A stretch of 64,000 bases of DNA from Theristus sp. LFF4_11 (Eukaryota > Nematoda > Chromadorea > Monhysterida > Xyalidae). Made by a program: the position numbers and the translations under genes. Positions within the stretch are counted from its first letter, which is position 1; each line of letters opens with the position of its first letter. This document shows, piece after piece, positions 60,289-64,000 of this stretch. The notes under the pieces were generated by a model. That model saw only the letters and a list, made by a program, of their open reading frames with translations, searched no databases and was not told the DNA's origin. The stretch is from NCBI GenBank assembly GCA_030248135.1, contig JASANC010005037.1, positions 1 through 64,000 of the forward strand, given 5' to 3'.

Positions 60289-60358
60289 ACGATTCATGAA
60301 GCAGTATTTAGCGACGAGTAGCTACAGCTACGCGTCACTAAACAAACAATGCATCGAT
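60289..60358. repeat. Foldback element family F, copy 4 (partial)
   Basis: ATTCATGAAGCAGTATTTAG followed by a small hairpin GTAGCTACAGCTACGCGTC; the second outer arm is missing. Confidence 0.75.
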
Positions 60359-60460
60359 ACTTCCACTTAAATCACCTTCATAGAAAATATGCGGTCGATC
60401 ACGACAATCACAACTTCAAATGGCAGCATGCTAATTGGCTGTGTCTTTGCTGGCAGCTCC

Positions 60461-60691
60461 TACAGTGGAACTCTACAGGTGCATTCATGAAACGTATTTA
60501 GTGATCGCGTAGCAATGTTTTAACACAAATACGTATCATTAAATACTGTTTCATGAATGCCGCTTAAATTGTAGTTGGTAATAACGTGATGCATGCTTTC
60601 TGTCTAGGACAGACTGCGCCTCCAAAGCAAGCTTGCATTACGTGATCACCAATCAATCAGCTGTTTGTCTATAATTTAGAGTTCGACTGTA
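60461..60691. repeat. Inverted-repeat family B copy interrupted by a family F element
   Basis: The left end TACAGTGGAACTCTA is broken by family F (60478-60570). It resumes at GTTGGTAATAACGTGATGCA and ends CTATAATTTAGAGTTCGACT. Confidence 0.8.
60478..60570. repeat. Foldback element family F, copy 5, nested in family B
   Basis: GTGCATTCATGAAACGTATT with inverse AAATACTGTTTCATGAATGC, ending CGCTTAA. It is flanked on both sides by family B sequence. Confidence 0.85.
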
Positions 60692-62162
60692 TTTGCAGCA
60701 AATCAGCTGGCTGCATTTACAAATACGTGAGTATGCATGTTGTGATAGCAAAGAATGTAAAATTCATATTAAACTTTGCAATTTATCATTTATATGAAAC
60801 TCTTGCAATTGAAACATTGGATGACAACGAACAGATTTTTACAGTACCCACAAAACTTGCAAAAAATCACATGTCTTGAAAAATATGTGTCTTATCAACA
60901 CTTGAACGAGCACAAACGAAAAATAGTATTTTCCACTTGCAGTTCCTGCAAATTCCATTGGACTACAAAACAGACAATGACAAAAATGACGTGCTGCTTA
61001 AAATGAAGTCATGGTCTGAAGACTGCGTTGTAAACGGCTGCGAGTCAAACACACTTGCATGGCATGCACACATCATAACAGTGGTGTGTGTCGGTGTGTT
61101 TATTTAGAGTGCAGGATCTCCAGACAATGGCTTGATTGAAAAGCGAATACATTTTTTGTGTTCCGTGCAAAGTCTAAAACGAACTTTTCTTGCAATTAAA
61201 ACACCACATACCATGAACCGGGAGTCGAGAACACTATGACATCACTTTCAGTTAAATGAAAAAACTGTGCGCCACACAAAGTGCGGTACTTACCGTATTT
61301 TGTCTGGACACGATGACGATATCACTTCGACCTTTTGTAATTGTCAATCAAAGAACTGAACAATGATTGTTTTGGAATTAGAAATGGTGGTGAATTTTCC
61401 AGAAATTCACGGACGTCTACAGTCAGATCGTGTCAAGACCTAGCACGATGGATACCGTATTTCGTTAGCCCACAGTTTTGGCATTCGTCAACTACAGCTG
61501 TGGAATAGGATTAATAAGCTGTGATAAAGTCCATTCACGGAGACACCTCATTCGGTAAAGTTCAGATTTTCTAAAGCGCCATTCATGGAGGTTGAAGCGC
61601 GCTGACGCGCGTCACTTCGCCACACATTCACGAAGCAAAAAACAGCGCGCTTAAGTTTTGAAACATACGCACGTTCATGTTAGCGCGCGTCAGCGCGCGT
61701 GAACGCGCTTCAGCGCGCGCGTGCATGAATGGGCCTTAAAGAACAACACAGCACTGCGTGTGTATTGCGAAATGGGGTTTTCATATTTACCCAAAAAAAC
61801 ACGCATACGCTTACACAGCAGGGTTGTGTGCGAATTTTCACAGTTTTAACGCATTTTCTTTCCCGCATAAGAGTCTCTCAAACGGGCAAACTTTTCAAAC
61901 GTACAAAGCGTCCAGCGTACAAATCCAAAAGCAATTCGCAACAATTCACCGTCTCTCTTCCAGATGCATGTGCAGTCAAACTGTAAGGTCCAACGTAACT
62001 CAGCCATTTCGGCATTTCGACCTTCGAATCTAGACTGCACCGATCAATCAGTGTGGTGCACCGAACCCAATAGCAGTCCATTTGATTGTCCATGGTTCAC
62101 AGTTCGATCGCACACGTCACCAATAATAGCAACAATAATAACAATCTCCCACCCTTGCCGTC
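60692..62162. other. Non-coding stretch downstream of CHMP4
   Basis: Contains the GC-rich foldback at 61574-61738 and no supportable gene. Short plus-strand frames at 61729-62040 have no family resemblance. Confidence 0.45.
61574..61738. repeat. GC-rich foldback element
   Basis: Outer arms AAAGCGCCATTCATGGAGG and, inverted, GCATGAATGGGCCTTAAAG. Inner repeats of GCGCGC, as in TTAGCGCGCGTCAGCGCGCG. The tips resemble those of family F (TTAAG..GCATTCATG), but the body is different. Confidence 0.8.
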
Positions 62163-63445
62163 TCAGGCGTTCGCCCACGCCTCGAGTTCGGCCAGATCGG
62201 CATCCTTGTCCTCGTGTCGTTCCTTCTTCTTCGGCTCCGCACTCGGCACGTCCGGCAGTTTCGCGGCGGGCACCGCAGGCGCCGGCTCGACCTCCAGGAG
62301 TTTCTCGTCGAGCTCCTCCTGCTCGAGCTCCTCCAACTCGGCCAACAGTTCGTCCTCGTCGACCTCTTGGCCGGGATAGCCGACCGGATTCGAGATGGCC
62401 TCGGCGATCTCATTGGCGACCTCCTGTTGCTCGGCGATGTCGTCCATCAGTTTGCCGACCTGTGATTGTTTTGTTTTTTTTTGTTTTTTTGGGGGGGCTG
62501 GTGTCAGTGTTTCGCTGTGAATTGTTGATTGGCTACTCAAGTAATGGGCGGATAGAGACGCATGATTGATGAGGCCACGCGCGCTTCTGCACCCGATGCT
62601 GGCCAGGCTGAGCGACAGAGAACTTGCGTGATTTGCTGGTGGTCGAAGCGTGTTCGCGTGAATTGTGTAGCCCGCCGACTGGACTGACAATGAATTGCAT
62701 TGCGTGTGGCTTGTGGTGACGCCCGTCGAACTGGGCGGGCTCGTTGGTTCGTCAAGTCGCTACGCCCAAGAGTCGAAATCGCAACAAAAAAAAACAGCCA
62801 CAGTGACAGTTCACCGTCCACAAAGCAAAATACGTAACTGGATTGTTTCCCCTATTTCCAAAATTATCTTGTTACAGACAAGACAACAGCGCACAACGGA
62901 ACCAGACTAGACATAGAAAAATTGGTATCTGATTCGGCAGACAAATGATGATAATTTTAAGAACCGTTGATCGTTAATTTCACATTAACCGTAAAAGACA
63001 AAAAGACGACACGATCCGCTGCAACCACAATAATCAAAGAAATCCACCAAAAACGCCAACCCCCCCGAGTCACCTCGTCGACGTCCATGTGATTGTGCGC
63101 GGACTTTAGCGCCTTCGCGGCGCTTCCCATCACGTTCAGCACCTCCGAGTTGGTGCTCGCATTCTCGAGCGCCTCCCGCTGGAACTCCAACGTCGACAAC
63201 GTTCCGTCGATCTGATTCAGCTGCTTCTCGTACTGCTTCTTGCGTTTCAGCGCGTGCAACGCCAGCCGCTTGTTCTTGGTGCCGTGCTTCTTCGCCGTCG
63301 CGATCTCCGTGTCGACCTTCTTCTCGAGAAACTCCTGCTTCTTGATCAGCATCTCCTCCGTTTCACGCAGCTTCTGGATCGCCTCCTGCGGCGTCGGCGC
63401 CGTCTGCTTCTGCTTGCCGCCGAATATCTTGAAGATGCCGCTCAT
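62163..63445 (-). CDS. CHMP4: CHMP4/Snf7, ESCRT-III core subunit
   Basis: Polymerising ESCRT-III subunit that drives membrane scission in multivesicular-body sorting, cytokinesis and nuclear envelope repair. Two exons: 63445-63074 and 62459-62163, phase 0 (DVDE|VGKLMDDIAEQ); 222 residues against 224 for human CHMP4B. The N-terminus is MSGIFKIFGGKQKQ; then PTPQEAIQKLRETEEMLIKK, KKHGTKNKRLALHALKRKKQ, IDGTLSTLEFQREALENA, NPVGYPG and ELEELEQEELDEKLLEV. The tail LAELEAWANA keeps the LxxLxxW helix that binds ALIX/Bro1. All family landmarks are present. The single intron (62460-63073) has a GTGACT donor and a CACAG acceptor and carries a GATTGGCT motif. Confidence 0.97.
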
Positions 63446-63748
63446 TTTTGTTTTGTTTTTTTTGGCGTTGTTTTAGTTATTATCGGTTTGGAAAATTGAG
63501 TTCTTGTTGACAGTCGTTTGTAACATGCACGAATTGAATAAAAATGTTTGCGCGGCTTCGCTTCTGCTAATGCCAATAATCGGTCTTTGTTTCGTATTTG
63601 TTCAACCTCCCTCTCCCTCGGCGGTGTATTCGTTCGTTCACAAAGTCAAATCGACCCAATTGATAACAGAATACAGAAAATTTTTCTTCACTGAAAACGG
63701 TGAAAATTGAATGATAATATTGTCGCGTCTGTAGCGCAGGTGTCGGAC

Positions 63749-64000
63749 TTAGGGTTGTTAAACAAAAATGAAATTTTTTTTTAAAAAAGTGATTAAAAAA
63801 AAAAAATGCCGATTTTTTTTTAAAAAAAAATTCGAAAAATTTTCCTCTAATATGCTCTGAAAACCTCCATTTTGGCACAATTTTTCGAAAGTTCAACAAA
63901 AATTTTCTTTGATTATACCTCGTAAAACCTTTAGCAGTCGATTTTGGGCCGTTTTACCGACTGATTTTAGGCTTCGACAACATCTGCGATGAAGTTTTTG
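63749..64000. mobile_element. hAT-like element (family H), truncated by window edge
   Basis: TTAGGGTTGTTAAACAAAAA, then CTAATATGCTCTGAAAACCT, CCTCGTAAAACCTTTAGCAG and CGACAACATCTGCGATGAAG: same order as 10864-11110. It continues past the window. It also lacks the family C insertion. Confidence 0.8.

Overview
This window is animal nuclear DNA. The evidence is spliced genes with GT-AG introns, metazoan-only families (two achaete-scute bHLH proteins, EML, Ttd14, a T1-type Kv channel) and a dense load of short inverted-repeat elements and a tRNA-derived SINE. It looks like an invertebrate bilaterian; the sequence alone does not let me name a phylum. There are no prokaryotic genes, rRNA or CRISPR arrays. 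Exon limits below come from reading splice sites, frame and family similarity by eye. In almost every gene the intron phases close exactly, which is the main check on the models.

Layout, left to right. (1) 553-2390, minus: middle part of an EML WD40 protein whose 3' part lies beyond the left edge. (2) 2800-10358, minus: complete nine-exon DNAJC21 (ribosome-biogenesis J-protein); its sixth intron is swollen to 3.7 kb by nested transposons and a ~149-bp tandem satellite. (3) 10400-14530: a G-tract/inverted-repeat region built from hAT-like non-autonomous elements and G-run-bearing units. (4) 18700-30234: an achaete-scute pair on the minus strand (one ASCL1-like, one ASCL3/4/5-like) with a complete NNMT/PNMT-type methyltransferase on the plus strand between them. 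(5) 36752-40958, plus: complete seven-exon Ttd14. (6) 43841-47261, plus: ten-exon SLC30/ZnT-like membrane protein in which all four canonical intramembrane zinc ligands appear replaced. It converges on (7) 47795-51830, minus: complete six-exon Kv channel. (8) 51831-62162: gene-poor and rich in small elements. (9) 62163-63445, minus: complete two-exon CHMP4/Snf7 (ESCRT-III). (10) 63749-64000: another hAT-like copy running off the right edge.

The genes do not form one pathway; this is ordinary mixed gene content. The candidate 'new biology' is the metal-site-less ZnT paralogue, the achaete-scute/methyltransferase cluster, a SINE that forms a splice donor, a Kv channel with an unusual S6 gate and almost no C-terminal tail, and a short CCAAT-like motif scattered through introns far more often than chance. 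Most of the non-coding DNA is explained by about ten families of short inverted-repeat elements, several of them nested.
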